A stretch of DNA of 64,000 nucleotides from Clostridium sp. CMCC3677 (GTDB taxonomy: Bacteria > Bacillota > Clostridia > Clostridiales > Clostridiaceae), in NCBI RefSeq assembly GCF_023845585.1, contig NZ_JAMQHS010000004.1, positions 248,001-312,000 of the forward strand, given 5' to 3'. Made by a program: the position numbers and the translations under genes. The first letter of the stretch is position 1. Every line of letters starts with the position of its first letter. Shown piece by piece: positions 37,519 through 46,302 of the stretch. The notes under the pieces are model-generated. The model was not told the DNA's origin, searched no databases, and saw only the letters and a program-made list of their open reading frames with translations.

Positions 37519-37609
37519 GGCATATGAAAGAAAATAAAAAGTAGGCTTGACAGATGGACTTATTATTTAATTGATTATGCCTAATATGTTAATTAAAGGA
37601 GCGTTTAAA

Positions 37610-37999
37610 ATGAATGAAGAAATGTCAAAAATATTAAAAATGGTACAAGAAGGTAAAATAACTTCTGAAAAAGCAGAACAACTTATAGAAGCACTTAACA
37701 CTAAGAGCACATCCATTGAAACATTAGGAAATACTTCAAACGATACAGACATCATAAACAAAATGCTTAAAATAAAGGTTACTTCTCATGAGGGAGATGA
37801 TGTAAATGTAAATCTTCCAATTAAGTTTATAAAAACTATGCTTAAAACTATAGGTAAAATACCAATAGCTGATAACATTAAGGGAATGGAAAATTTAGAT
37901 TTGAATCTTATTTCCGATGCAATAGACAATAACCTTTCAGGAAAAATAGTAGATGTGAAAAGTGCAAATGGTGATTTAGTAGAAGTTAGTATAGAATAG
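37610..37999 (+). CDS. SHOCT-like domain protein
   Basis: 129 residues from MNEEMSKILKMVQEGKITSEKAEQLIEAL, a SHOCT-like helical hairpin found at the start of YvlB/LiaX-type proteins. The rest (about 50-129) holds beta-rich repeats (IKVTSHEGDDVNVNLPIKFIKTML and SGKIVDVKSANGDLVEVSIE). A longer start (37571) is rejected because AAAGGAGCG lies 6-8 nt before the ATG at 37610. It is the second gene of the DUF2089 operon. Function unknown; the family appears in envelope-stress loci. Confidence 0.75.
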   Translation: MNEEMSKILKMVQEGKITSEKAEQLIEALNTKSTSIETLGNTSNDTDIINKMLKIKVTSHEGDDVNVNLPIKFIKTMLKTIGKIPIADNIKGMENLDLNLISDAIDNNLSGKIVDVKSANGDLVEVSIE

Positions 38000-38011
38000 A
38001 GAGGAAATTTT

Positions 38012-38263
38012 ATGAAAATATATATTAAGTCAGGTAAAAGGGGATTTACAGTGCCTGTGCCTAATGCACTTTTAAAATTTGGAATTTCAATTGTAGATAC
38101 CCCATTTATTCAAAAACATATACCTGAAAAAGATAAAAAATATGTAAATATAATTGATTGGAAAGAACTTTCAAGTTGTATTGACATTTTAAGAGAATAC
38201 AAAGGTTTAAAAATTGTTGATGTACACTCGAAAGATGGAAGTCACGTTACTATAACTTTATAA
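38012..38263 (+). CDS. Small conserved protein of the DUF2089 operon
   Basis: 83 residues. It shares a pattern with the C-terminal part of the preceding protein (VPVPNALLKFGISIVDTP compared with VNLPIKFIKTMLKTIG, and GLKIVDVHSKDGSHVTITL compared with GKIVDVKSANGDLVEVSIE). The two may therefore be related by duplication of a beta-rich domain. The ATG follows GAGAGGAAA, 12 bp after the previous stop. No membrane segment. Function unknown. Confidence 0.7.
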   Translation: MKIYIKSGKRGFTVPVPNALLKFGISIVDTPFIQKHIPEKDKKYVNIIDWKELSSCIDILREYKGLKIVDVHSKDGSHVTITL

Positions 38264-38301
38264 ATAATAGTAAAAGATCAATTTTAATATAAGGAGATAA
38301 A

Positions 38302-39567
38302 ATGAAACTTAAAAAAAATTTATTATTTTATATGTTAGGAAGATTTATATCCTACATTGGAACTGGAATACAACAGATAGCAATACCACTTTATATATTG
38401 GATATAACTCATTCTGCAATTATGATGGGAATATTTTCTGCTCTTAATCTATTACCTAATGTAATCACATTACCCTTTGCAGGCATTTTAGGTGATAGAA
38501 AGAATAGAAAAAACATTATGGTAATAACCGATATTGGCAGAGGAATTTTAATGCTCACTTTAGGATTTTTAGCCTTATGGAATAATTTAAATATTTATAC
38601 ACTATTTTTAATACAGATATTTATTTCTATTATGGATAGTATTTTTTCAGCATCATCTACAGCAATTCTTCCAGAACTCATAAAAGAAGAAGAACTTATG
38701 AAAGCCATGTCCATGCGAGGCGGCAGTGATGCAATTTCAATGATTATAGGCCCTTGTCTTGGAGGTATAATATATGGAATTTTAGGAATAAAAACAGTAT
38801 TTTATTTAAATGGTATATCCTTTATAATATCAGCACTTTGTTCATTTCTTATAATTTATAAAAATATAAATAGACAAAGAGAAAGAATAACTTTAAAATT
38901 ATTTTTTACAGAAAATGCTAGTGTAATTGGCTTTATAAAGAAAAATAAAGCTTTAAATCAACTTTTCCTATTTTGCTTGCTAAGTAATTTTCTTGTTGCA
39001 CCTTTTTTTGATATAGTATTTCCCTATGTATTAAAAAAATGTGTAGGTTTTAATTCACAGCAGTATGGCTATTTAATTTCATGTTTTACCGTTGGTATAC
39101 TACTTGGAAATATATCAATAGGTGCTTATTTAAAGAAATTTAGTACAAAAATGGTAATAAAACTTGCAATTTTACTTCAAGCAGCTATGCTTTTTGTACT
39201 TACATTTTCCTTATACCCAAATGCTGTAAATTATCTTGGTGGTCATAACTTGAAACTATTTATAAGTTTAGCAGCAGTAATACTATTATGTGGATTGTTC
39301 AATTCAGGAATAAACACACCTATGAATGTAAATCTTCAAAAAATGGTTCCAAATGAAATGAGAGCAAGGTTCTTTGCTTTATTGGGTGTGTTCTGTCAAG
39401 GAGCTGTTCCCTTTGGATCATTAATCTATGGATTTATACTTGGCAAATTTGCTTACCAATATGTACTTCTCATTGTAACAATAATATTTTTTGCTGTCTG
39501 CTTCATTTTCATTATGAAAGCCGTTGCAGAAGTTTATGAGCCACGTATATTAAAACCCCAAGCATAG
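38302..39567 (+). CDS. MFS transporter, MFS_3 (macrolide-efflux-like)
   Basis: 421 residues with about 12 membrane segments. N-terminal FYMLGRFISYIGTGIQQIAIPLYILDIT and PFAGILGDRKNRKNIMVITDIGRG, with the loop 2-3 motif GDRKNRK, place it with the MFS_3 group that includes MefA-like macrolide exporters. Other members have unknown substrates, so drug export is only a guess. The ATG follows TAAGGAGAT. It is the last gene of the DUF2089/SHOCT-like operon, which may regulate it. Confidence 0.85.
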   Translation: MKLKKNLLFYMLGRFISYIGTGIQQIAIPLYILDITHSAIMMGIFSALNLLPNVITLPFAGILGDRKNRKNIMVITDIGRGILMLTLGFLALWNNLNIYTLFLIQIFISIMDSIFSASSTAILPELIKEEELMKAMSMRGGSDAISMIIGPCLGGIIYGILGIKTVFYLNGISFIISALCSFLIIYKNINRQRERITLKLFFTENASVIGFIKKNKALNQLFLFCLLSNFLVAPFFDIVFPYVLKKCVGFNSQQYGYLISCFTVGILLGNISIGAYLKKFSTKMVIKLAILLQAAMLFVLTFSLYPNAVNYLGGHNLKLFISLAAVILLCGLFNSGINTPMNVNLQKMVPNEMRARFFALLGVFCQGAVPFGSLIYGFILGKFAYQYVLLIVTIIFFAVCFIFIMKAVAEVYEPRILKPQA

Positions 39568-39586
39568 TTTTAGGCACATTCAAAAA

Positions 39587-39627
39587 ATACAGGATATTGG
39601 CTCCTACATTGGACTATTATCCTGTAT
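39587..39627 (+). terminator. Terminator after the MFS gene
   Basis: ATACAGGATA pairs with TATCCTGTAT (39587-39596 with 39618-39627), followed by an A/T-rich stretch ending in TTTTTT. Confidence 0.65.
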
Positions 39628-39656
39628 ATATAATATTATATTTTTTACAAAAATAC

Positions 39657-39680
39657 AGATAGACTACACTGAGCCTATCT
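39657..39680 (-). terminator. Terminator after the first AAA-ATPase/nuclease gene
   Basis: AGATAG pairs with CTATCT (39657-39662 with 39675-39680), followed on the minus strand by GTATTTTTGT. Confidence 0.6.
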
Positions 39681-39691
39681 ATATTATCATC

Positions 39692-41251
39692 TTAGATTTT
39701 TTCAATTTTACAAGTATGTTCTTTATTCTTTGAATCATAGCATATTGCCACTGCTAATACTTTTTTGCCATCATTCTCGCGTCTTATCTTCTCTACATAT
39801 TCTTTTTCTCTAATTTGATTTAGTGCTACTTCTGGTAATTCATCCTTTTTGAGTTCAACTATAAAGGCCGTGTCATTCTTTCTTCTAGGATGGAAAGTAA
39901 AGTCTGCATAACCCTTTCCTGTTTTTTCTTCTCTTTCTACTCTATAGGTATCTCTAGCAGAAAGATATGCTAAAGTTAAAACACATGAAAGACTGTTCTC
40001 ATCATTATATTGAAGTATTGGTATTTCTGAGTTATGGATATCATGAAGTATAGCTTCCACAGTTTTTATATCTCCATTAACTGTTGCCTTTAACATTCTT
40101 TTTGAATTAGCTATTATCTCTGAAACATATCCAAAAGATTTATCTCTTAAAGCCTTTTCAAACTCCTTCATAAGTTCCTTATTAGGTATTTTTAAATACC
40201 CATCATAATATGATAAAAATCCAAGTACTATCATAGCCGAGTATATTTCTTCTTTAGTCCTTGGTACTCCTTGACCTGCCCTAAATTCCTCGTCTATTAT
40301 AATATCAACTTCCTCACCCGATACCATTTCTATTACATCATCTCTGATTTCTAATGTATTGTATTTAAGATACTCTGCTACCTCATCCATAGCACCAGTA
40401 TTAGTCCAATAACTTTCATAGTAATTATTTTGTAGTGCTTTCACTACTGATCTTGGATTATATACTTTAACTCCTTTTGCAGTTAAATAACCATTATACC
40501 AATTTTCTAATTCTTTAAAACTAATATTTTTATTTTTATTGCAAAGCTTCATAACTTCATCTTCTGTAAATCCAAAATATTCATCAAATGTTCTATCTTT
40601 TAAAAATGTAAATTCATCAAACATGTTAAGAGCAGAACCGCTTGAATATTTCTTTATAGGAAGAACTCCTGTCATATATGCAAGAGCTACATAAGGTTGA
40701 TCCTTTAAGAGATTTCTTAAAAACTCTAAAAAATCATTTTGATTTTCAATAAATAAATTATTATTAAAAATATAATCCCATTCATCAAAAACAAAAATAA
40801 ACTTTTCTCCAGTATCACTTAACATATCACTTATAGTGAAATATTTTTTACTATCAATTTTTGGAAAAGCATCATTAATATCATTTATTAATGATGTCTT
40901 TATCATATCCATATAAGCATCAAAGCTTTTCCCGATTTCTGGTATTTTATTAAAGGATATATTAATTAAATTATATTTATTTAAATGCTCTTCATAATCA
41001 TAAGATTTGCTTATATTAAGTCTATCAAAAATCTCTTTTGAATCCACAGCCTTCGAATAATAAGCACCTAACATATCAGCAACACTTGATTTACCAAATC
41101 GTCTTGGTCTTGTTATGCATATATAACTATTTGCTGTATTAATAAGCTTATTAGTTTTTTCTATTATCATTGATTTATCAACAAAATAATCTATATTTAA
41201 TAACCTTTTATAATTTTCTAAAGATTTATTAGTATTTAAATATACTGCCAT
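39692..41251 (-). CDS. AAA-ATPase-like protein with C-terminal PD-(D/E)XK nuclease domain
   Basis: 519 residues from MAVYLNTNKSLENYKRLLNID. The longer reading (41278) is rejected because AAAGGAGG stands 7 nt before the ATG at 41251. The N-terminal AAA-ATPase-like domain has Walker A TRPRRFGKSSVADML (about 50-64) and Walker B FIFVFDEWDYIF (about 145-156). The C-terminal DUF1703-type domain has a PD-(D/E)XK signature: GYADFTFHPR (Asp) then AFIVELKKDELPE (E-x-K). Members occur in many copies in clostridia and Bacteroidetes; function unproven. Its promoter shares a dyad with the second such gene at 46303-47820. Confidence 0.88.
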   Translation of the reverse strand: MAVYLNTNKSLENYKRLLNIDYFVDKSMIIEKTNKLINTANSYICITRPRRFGKSSVADMLGAYYSKAVDSKEIFDRLNISKSYDYEEHLNKYNLINISFNKIPEIGKSFDAYMDMIKTSLINDINDAFPKIDSKKYFTISDMLSDTGEKFIFVFDEWDYIFNNNLFIENQNDFLEFLRNLLKDQPYVALAYMTGVLPIKKYSSGSALNMFDEFTFLKDRTFDEYFGFTEDEVMKLCNKNKNISFKELENWYNGYLTAKGVKVYNPRSVVKALQNNYYESYWTNTGAMDEVAEYLKYNTLEIRDDVIEMVSGEEVDIIIDEEFRAGQGVPRTKEEIYSAMIVLGFLSYYDGYLKIPNKELMKEFEKALRDKSFGYVSEIIANSKRMLKATVNGDIKTVEAILHDIHNSEIPILQYNDENSLSCVLTLAYLSARDTYRVEREEKTGKGYADFTFHPRRKNDTAFIVELKKDELPEVALNQIREKEYVEKIRRENDGKKVLAVAICYDSKNKEHTCKIEKI

Positions 41252-41308
41252 CATATATCCTCCTTTCCCATTACTCATTTTTCTTTGCTACACATAATAA
41301 CTACAATA

Positions 41309-41349
41309 ATTATAACATAAGCCAATTACATATTTAACATAATTGACTT
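41309..41349 (-). promoter_or_regulatory. Promoter with operator dyad, first AAA/nuclease gene
   Basis: Minus strand: -10 TATAAT (41314-41309), 17-nt spacer, -35 TTAAAT (41337-41332). The dyad AAGCCAATTA / TAATTGACTT spans 41319-41349 and covers the -35. The same arrangement occurs at 47881-47921. Confidence 0.7.
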
Positions 41350-41431
41350 ATTAATTAACCTTTAATCATTATCTATTTATTTGGGTTCTCTACAGGTACG
41401 CTTCACCATATCACAAATAAATGAGGTTTTA

Positions 41432-42460
41432 CTATTCTATGATAGGAAATAACAAAGATATTTCAAAACCATCTTTGTATTTTTCTGAAACTTCGATTTT
41501 AAATTTTAGGCTATCAGCTACTTGCTTTGCCAAATAAAGTCCCATTCCAGTAGATCGTTTTCTCTGTTCTCCAGTATCTCCTGTAAATCCTTTATCAAAT
41601 AAAAATGGCAAATCATACGGCTTAACGCCTATTCCATTATCTTTAATTACAAGCATTATATTACCACTTTTATTATCAATCTTAGTAAGTAGTGTTATGA
41701 AAGGATTGAATTTTTCTCTATCCATATATTTTATAGAATTACTTAAAACCTGTCTTAACACAAATATTAACCCTTTTTTATCAGAAAGTACCTGTATATT
41801 TCCTACTTCATTATTAATAGTAATTTTTTGTTCCTCTATTAAGTTTTTATACTCATCAACAACATCTTTACTGATTTCATCAAGTGATATTTTGGTAAAA
41901 ATATAATCTAAATGCTCAGATTTCACTCTTGAATAATATAACATTCTTTCGATATCTTCTTGCATTTTAGTTCTTACATATTCTAATCTCTGATAGATTG
42001 GAAATAAAATCTCTTCCTTTCTATTATCAAGAACAAACGTCATCAACGCTAATGGTGTTTTTATCTCATGTGCCCATGTTTCTATATACTCTTCATATTC
42101 CTTTAGATTTAAATCTTGCTTTTTGATTAGCTCCTTCTTTTTACGAAGCTTTTCTCCAATTAAATGAATAATCTCTTTTTCTCCACCTGAAAGAAAACTA
42201 AGACATACTTCTTCTTCATGCAAATCTGGATTTTCTATAAACTCTATAAGTGCTTCTTCTTTTCTTTTATCTATACCATAAACTACAAAACTAATTAAAC
42301 TATATAATAAAATAGAACCAATTATCATGGTTGGAAAAATATAAGTGAAACCATTAGCATCAATTAACCAAAGAAAAACACCAAACATAACATTAAAAAT
42401 CATAATTACAACAAGCCATATTTTATATTTTAAAAAGATGCTAACTAACTTTCTAATCAT
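41432..42460 (-). CDS. Sensor histidine kinase, BceS type
   Basis: 342 residues from MIRKLVSIFLKYKIWLVVIMIFNVM. The TTG at 42475 is possible, but GAGGA stands 8 nt before the ATG at 42460. Two membrane helices (about 10-55) are joined by a very short loop, the intramembrane-sensing form that relies on its transporter for the signal. Phospho-acceptor His is in ETWAHEIKTPLALM (about 121-134), then NSIKYM, DNGIGVKPYDL and GMGLYLAKQVAD. It overlaps the response regulator gene. It should sense peptide-antibiotic load on the adjacent ABC transporter. Confidence 0.9.
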   Translation of the reverse strand: MIRKLVSIFLKYKIWLVVIMIFNVMFGVFLWLIDANGFTYIFPTMIIGSILLYSLISFVVYGIDKRKEEALIEFIENPDLHEEEVCLSFLSGGEKEIIHLIGEKLRKKKELIKKQDLNLKEYEEYIETWAHEIKTPLALMTFVLDNRKEEILFPIYQRLEYVRTKMQEDIERMLYYSRVKSEHLDYIFTKISLDEISKDVVDEYKNLIEEQKITINNEVGNIQVLSDKKGLIFVLRQVLSNSIKYMDREKFNPFITLLTKIDNKSGNIMLVIKDNGIGVKPYDLPFLFDKGFTGDTGEQRKRSTGMGLYLAKQVADSLKFKIEVSEKYKDGFEISLLFPIIE

Positions 42461-43139
42461 TTTCTTTTTCCTCAATTGCTACAAGATTGTATCCCTTGCC
42501 TCTTACTGTTATAATTTCATACTTTATGTTTAAACTTCTAATTGTCTTTTTTAACCTTGTCATATTAACTTGTAGTGCATTTTCATCAATGTACTCTTTA
42601 GTGCCCCATATTTTCTCAAACAGCATATCTTTTGTAACAATTTTACCTGCATTTAATAAAAGAAGCTCCATTATTTTCCCTTGATTTTCAGTTAGTACAA
42701 TGGACTGCTCATTAGCATACATTGTATAAGTTTGCAAATCAAGTTTTACTCCTTTTATTTCAATAAAATGATTTCTATCTTCATATCTACGAAGCAAATT
42801 AGAAATTCTAGCTATTAATCTATCTTTGTTACATGGCTTTGTAAGGTATTCATCTGCTCCTAACCCTAAAGCATGTAGTTCATCTCTTAATTGGTCTCGA
42901 CTAGTGAGCACCAGTATAGGGGCAGTGCTTTTCATCCTAATTGTTTTACATATTTCAAAACCAGTTACGCCTGGTAAATTCAAATCTAACAACACAAGGT
43001 CAGGGGATGCCTTTAAGATTTCTTCTGCTGTGTTGATAAAGCTTGTAATACAACAAGTAACGTATGCTTCTTTCTGCAATATAGATACAAGTTCTTCCCT
43101 CATAAATAATTCATCCTCAACTATGACAATCTTTTTCAT
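42453..43139 (-). CDS. Response regulator, OmpR family, BceR type
   Basis: 228 residues. Receiver domain: acidic EDELFMRE (about 8-15), phospho-acceptor Asp in DLVLLDLNLPG (about 52), Thr in LVLTSRD and Lys in YLTKPCNK. The C-terminal winged helix ends GKGYNLVAIEEKEND. It should activate the transporter operon upstream (45232-45998). It lies 45 bp after the permease gene and overlaps the kinase gene at its end. Confidence 0.92.
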   Translation of the reverse strand: MKKIVIVEDELFMREELVSILQKEAYVTCCITSFINTAEEILKASPDLVLLDLNLPGVTGFEICKTIRMKSTAPILVLTSRDQLRDELHALGLGADEYLTKPCNKDRLIARISNLLRRYEDRNHFIEIKGVKLDLQTYTMYANEQSIVLTENQGKIMELLLLNAGKIVTKDMLFEKIWGTKEYIDENALQVNMTRLKKTIRSLNIKYEIITVRGKGYNLVAIEEKEND

Positions 43140-43183
43140 TTGAATCCCCCTTTCTAAGTTTAACTTAATGTAATTTTATATTA

Positions 43184-45232
43184 TTATCTATCTTCTCTTT
43201 TCATATTCATCAATGCAACTATTTGCTTATCGCTCATTTGTATTACAGCAATGATATAACAAAATTCTACCACACAAAGTACAATAATTATAGGTACTGC
43301 AACTATCATTAATGCACCAATTTTTGATTTCATTTCTGAAGTGGCAGTCCCTGAAAGTAATGCCCTAATTCCAAATATACTTCCAATTGCTGCAACCACT
43401 ACTGGAAAAGAAAAATACCATTTTATCTGTTTTCTAGCCGACTTACATAAATCCTTATAATCACATCCAAGACGAATTATTGTCTGATAGCGTCTTTCTG
43501 TCTTTTGCTGTTGCATTAAAAATTGAACTCCTATAACAGTATTGGCAATAATCAAGAAAATAATTGCAAGGTAAATTGTTGTATAGCTAGCTGCCACTGT
43601 ATAAAACAATTGTCTTCCCATATTTTGTAGGTAGCTTTCATACTTTAGATTTGTCTTATTAAGTAATTCATTTACCTGTCTGATTGCCTGCATTAACCCA
43701 TTATCTTTCACAAAATCATCTTTTAATGCTGCATTCCAATAAGAACTATGTTCTCCATTTGTAAAACGATTAAATACATCGTCTGAAACAATCAATCCAT
43801 AACTAATATTTATAGAACGATCAGTGACAATATTATCTTGGCAAAGTTGTTCTACAAGCTCATATCCCTTATTTTCAATTTCTACCTTTACTTTTTCTTT
43901 AAGTACACTTCTCAATATTTCTGCTGTATTTCCATATGAAAACTCTAGACCATTATATAACGCTACTTGATTCTCACCAAGCTTGATGGTATCCTTTCCT
44001 GCCAATTTTAGAATGTTATTATATCCTGATAAAGAAATCAAATATGGATATGTGAAATGCTGAAGATTATTTAATAAGATATCCTTATCATTAAAATCTT
44101 CCTGTTTCTTCACAGCCTCTATTAAATTTTCATAAGAAAAGCTATCTCTATTATCAGAATTACTTAAATGACCTATTTTAACCTCAAATATTTCATTCAT
44201 ATAATCTTGCATTTGTAGCTTATTTAATTCTGCCTTTATCTCTTGCTCTTTTCCTTCAAATGTATAATGTAGCACATTCTGATTTATTGAACTATAGTTA
44301 AAACTTACTGAAACACCATAACCAAAGCAGCACAATGCTATCAAAACTAATAGTGATGAAACTGCAAGAGAATTTGATTTAAGAAATACATTCTCCTGTA
44401 ACTGTCTAAATGTAAATATTTCTAACCCATTTTTATTCTTCATCTTTTTAAGAATAGTTTCAAATAATATTCCAATACCATGAAATAAAAGAAAAGTACC
44501 ACAAAGCCCTAAAATAACTGTAATTCCCATAACCTTAATAGAAGTCCATGCATCTCCTGCAATAGCCAGTACATAAGAAATAATCAATAATGTAATTCCT
44601 AGTAATAGCTTTATTATTGTAAAAACCCTATTGTGAACCTTATGTTTTTTGTCTTGAGATTCTGATAGTAATTGCATTATTTCTTTTTTTGCAATATTTC
44701 CACTTAATATTAATAGAGCTGCTAATCTAATAAGAAAATAACCAACCAGCGTCCATAGCACTGCCAAAATAGAAAATGAAAATTTATGTCCTATAATACC
44801 AAACCCAACAACTTTGGCTGTAATCATGCTAATCATCTCTGATATAAAAACAGCTATAGGAATTCCAATAGCAAGTGATATGATACTATTCCATACCTCT
44901 TCTACCAGAAGCATAAAGAATAATCTTTTACGACGCATACCAAGCATCAAATACATACCAATCTCATGACTTCTTTTTTCCAACTGATACTTTCCTGCAA
45001 AGTAAACCAAAAAGAATAAAATAAATAATGAAACTGCATATAGTACAGGCGTTAGTAATAATAGACGATTAACTGCATCACTTTCTATTGTTTTTAAAAA
45101 TATTATTACATCCTGATTTTCTAATGATAAAATAATATAAAATGCTATTATTGACACAATCAAAGATACAAAAAATAGCCCGTTTTCTTTTCTATTTCGT
45201 CTACTATTTTTCTTAACTAAATCAAAGAACAT
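43184..45232 (-). CDS. ABC transporter permease, BceB/FtsX type
   Basis: 682 residues. BceB layout: about ten membrane segments in two FtsX-like parts, with a large extracellular domain (about 320-530) between them that binds the peptide or lipid complex. MYLMLGMRRKRLFFM and NTVIGVQFLMQQQKTERRYQTIIRLGCDYKDL are typical cytoplasmic loops. The ATG at 45232 is chosen for AGGAGG 8 nt upstream; a GTG two codons earlier is in the ribosome site. With the ATPase at 45222-45998 it forms a target-protecting resistance pump for bacitracin-like peptides. Confidence 0.92.
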   Translation of the reverse strand: MFFDLVKKNSRRNRKENGLFFVSLIVSIIAFYIILSLENQDVIIFLKTIESDAVNRLLLLTPVLYAVSLFILFFLVYFAGKYQLEKRSHEIGMYLMLGMRRKRLFFMLLVEEVWNSIISLAIGIPIAVFISEMISMITAKVVGFGIIGHKFSFSILAVLWTLVGYFLIRLAALLILSGNIAKKEIMQLLSESQDKKHKVHNRVFTIIKLLLGITLLIISYVLAIAGDAWTSIKVMGITVILGLCGTFLLFHGIGILFETILKKMKNKNGLEIFTFRQLQENVFLKSNSLAVSSLLVLIALCCFGYGVSVSFNYSSINQNVLHYTFEGKEQEIKAELNKLQMQDYMNEIFEVKIGHLSNSDNRDSFSYENLIEAVKKQEDFNDKDILLNNLQHFTYPYLISLSGYNNILKLAGKDTIKLGENQVALYNGLEFSYGNTAEILRSVLKEKVKVEIENKGYELVEQLCQDNIVTDRSINISYGLIVSDDVFNRFTNGEHSSYWNAALKDDFVKDNGLMQAIRQVNELLNKTNLKYESYLQNMGRQLFYTVAASYTTIYLAIIFLIIANTVIGVQFLMQQQKTERRYQTIIRLGCDYKDLCKSARKQIKWYFSFPVVVAAIGSIFGIRALLSGTATSEMKSKIGALMIVAVPIIIVLCVVEFCYIIAVIQMSDKQIVALMNMKREDR

Positions 45233-45998
45233 TTGCACTTCCTCCTCCCAATTGTGCCATTACTGAAATGATTCTTTCATAAAAAGCTTCTTGAGATTCT
45301 TCTGGAACTCTTTTTCTAAGTTCATGAAAAACCATTCCATCTTGAATAAATAAAATTCGTGAACAGTAACTTGCTACATTAGGATCATGAGTTACCATTA
45401 AAATAGTTGCCCTCTGCTTTTGATTTAGTCCAGAAAGTTTTTTCATTAATAATTTTGCATTTTTTGAATCTAATGCGCCAGTAGGCTCATCTGCAAGAAC
45501 TATTTCTGGATTCATAATTAATGCTCTAGCAGCTGCTACACGCTGTTTTTGTCCACCAGACATTTCTGATGGGAATTTTGTCATTACATCTTCAATCTCT
45601 AAATATTTTGCAAGTTCATCAATTCTTTTTTCATCTTCTTTTCCCATCATATTATGAATAGAAACAGGTAACATAATGTTTTCTCTAGCATTCAAGTTAT
45701 CAATTAACTCAAAATTTTGAAACAGATATCCAATACGATTTCCTCTATAATCAGCCAGTTTCTTTCCTTTAAATCGTCCTATATCTTCACCTTTTAAAAG
45801 AATTTTCCCATCTGTTGGACAAGTAGTTGTTGCAATACAATTCAGTAATGTTGTTTTTCCAGACCCACTACTTCCCATAATACCAACAAACTCTCCATCT
45901 ACAATTTGAAAGCTACTGCCATCTATAGCTTTTGTAACATTATCCTTTTTCCCATAATACTTACGTAAAGATTGTACTTCTAATATTTTCTCAACCAT
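45222..45998 (-). CDS. ABC transporter ATP-binding protein, BceA type
   Basis: 258 residues. Walker A GSSGSGKTTLLN (about 42-53), Q-loop YLFQNFELID, signature MSGGQKQRVAAARAL (about 145-159), Walker B EIVLADEPTGALD and the switch His in VTHDP. The C-terminal extension after residue 225 is typical of BceA/MacB-type proteins. The ATG at 45998 follows GGAGGAAA. First gene of the four-gene transporter/two-component module. The substrate is inferred, not shown. Confidence 0.93.
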   Translation of the reverse strand: MVEKILEVQSLRKYYGKKDNVTKAIDGSSFQIVDGEFVGIMGSSGSGKTTLLNCIATTTCPTDGKILLKGEDIGRFKGKKLADYRGNRIGYLFQNFELIDNLNARENIMLPVSIHNMMGKEDEKRIDELAKYLEIEDVMTKFPSEMSGGQKQRVAAARALIMNPEIVLADEPTGALDSKNAKLLMKKLSGLNQKQRATILMVTHDPNVASYCSRILFIQDGMVFHELRKRVPEESQEAFYERIISVMAQLGGGSANVL

Positions 45999-46017
45999 TC
46001 TTTATTTCCTCCATTTA

Positions 46018-46036
46018 ATAAAGTGCATTGCACTTT
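46018..46036. promoter_or_regulatory. Palindrome in the leader of the BceA-type gene
   Basis: TAAAGTGCA-T-TGCACTTTA is a perfect 9+1+9 palindrome 20 bp before the start codon. A candidate -10 TATAAT lies further upstream at 46106-46101. The rest of the 304-bp gap is AT-rich, with an inverted copy of a sequence near 41415 (46205-46220) and a terminator. Confidence 0.4.
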
Positions 46037-46261
46037 AGATAATAAATTCTAATTTCATAATCACTAAACTAATGCTTTTATTAATCATGTCTTTGAGTTT
46101 ATTATACAAAACAATAATGGAATACAACACTTACAGTTCATGAAAGGTTTGTATATGTGCAAATAAAAACAGCCTTAACCAAGTAATATTAATGTATAAG
46201 CCTAAAAACCTCATTTATTTATGACATGATTCACCATCTCTTATTCTAAAATATTAATAAA

Positions 46262-46299
46262 AAATAGTAGCTTCACTTTCAATTAGTAAGCTACTATTT
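46262..46299 (-). terminator. Terminator after the second AAA-ATPase/nuclease gene
   Basis: A perfect 12-bp stem (46262-46273 with 46288-46299) followed on the minus strand by TTTTTATT, directly after the gene's stop codon. Confidence 0.88.
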
Positions 46300-46302
46300 C
46301 TT

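Noticed and set aside
39692-41251. Restriction enzyme or named defence system
   Set aside because: The ATPase plus PD-(D/E)XK layout is suggestive, but the family has no shown defence role and no methylase or defence genes are adjacent.
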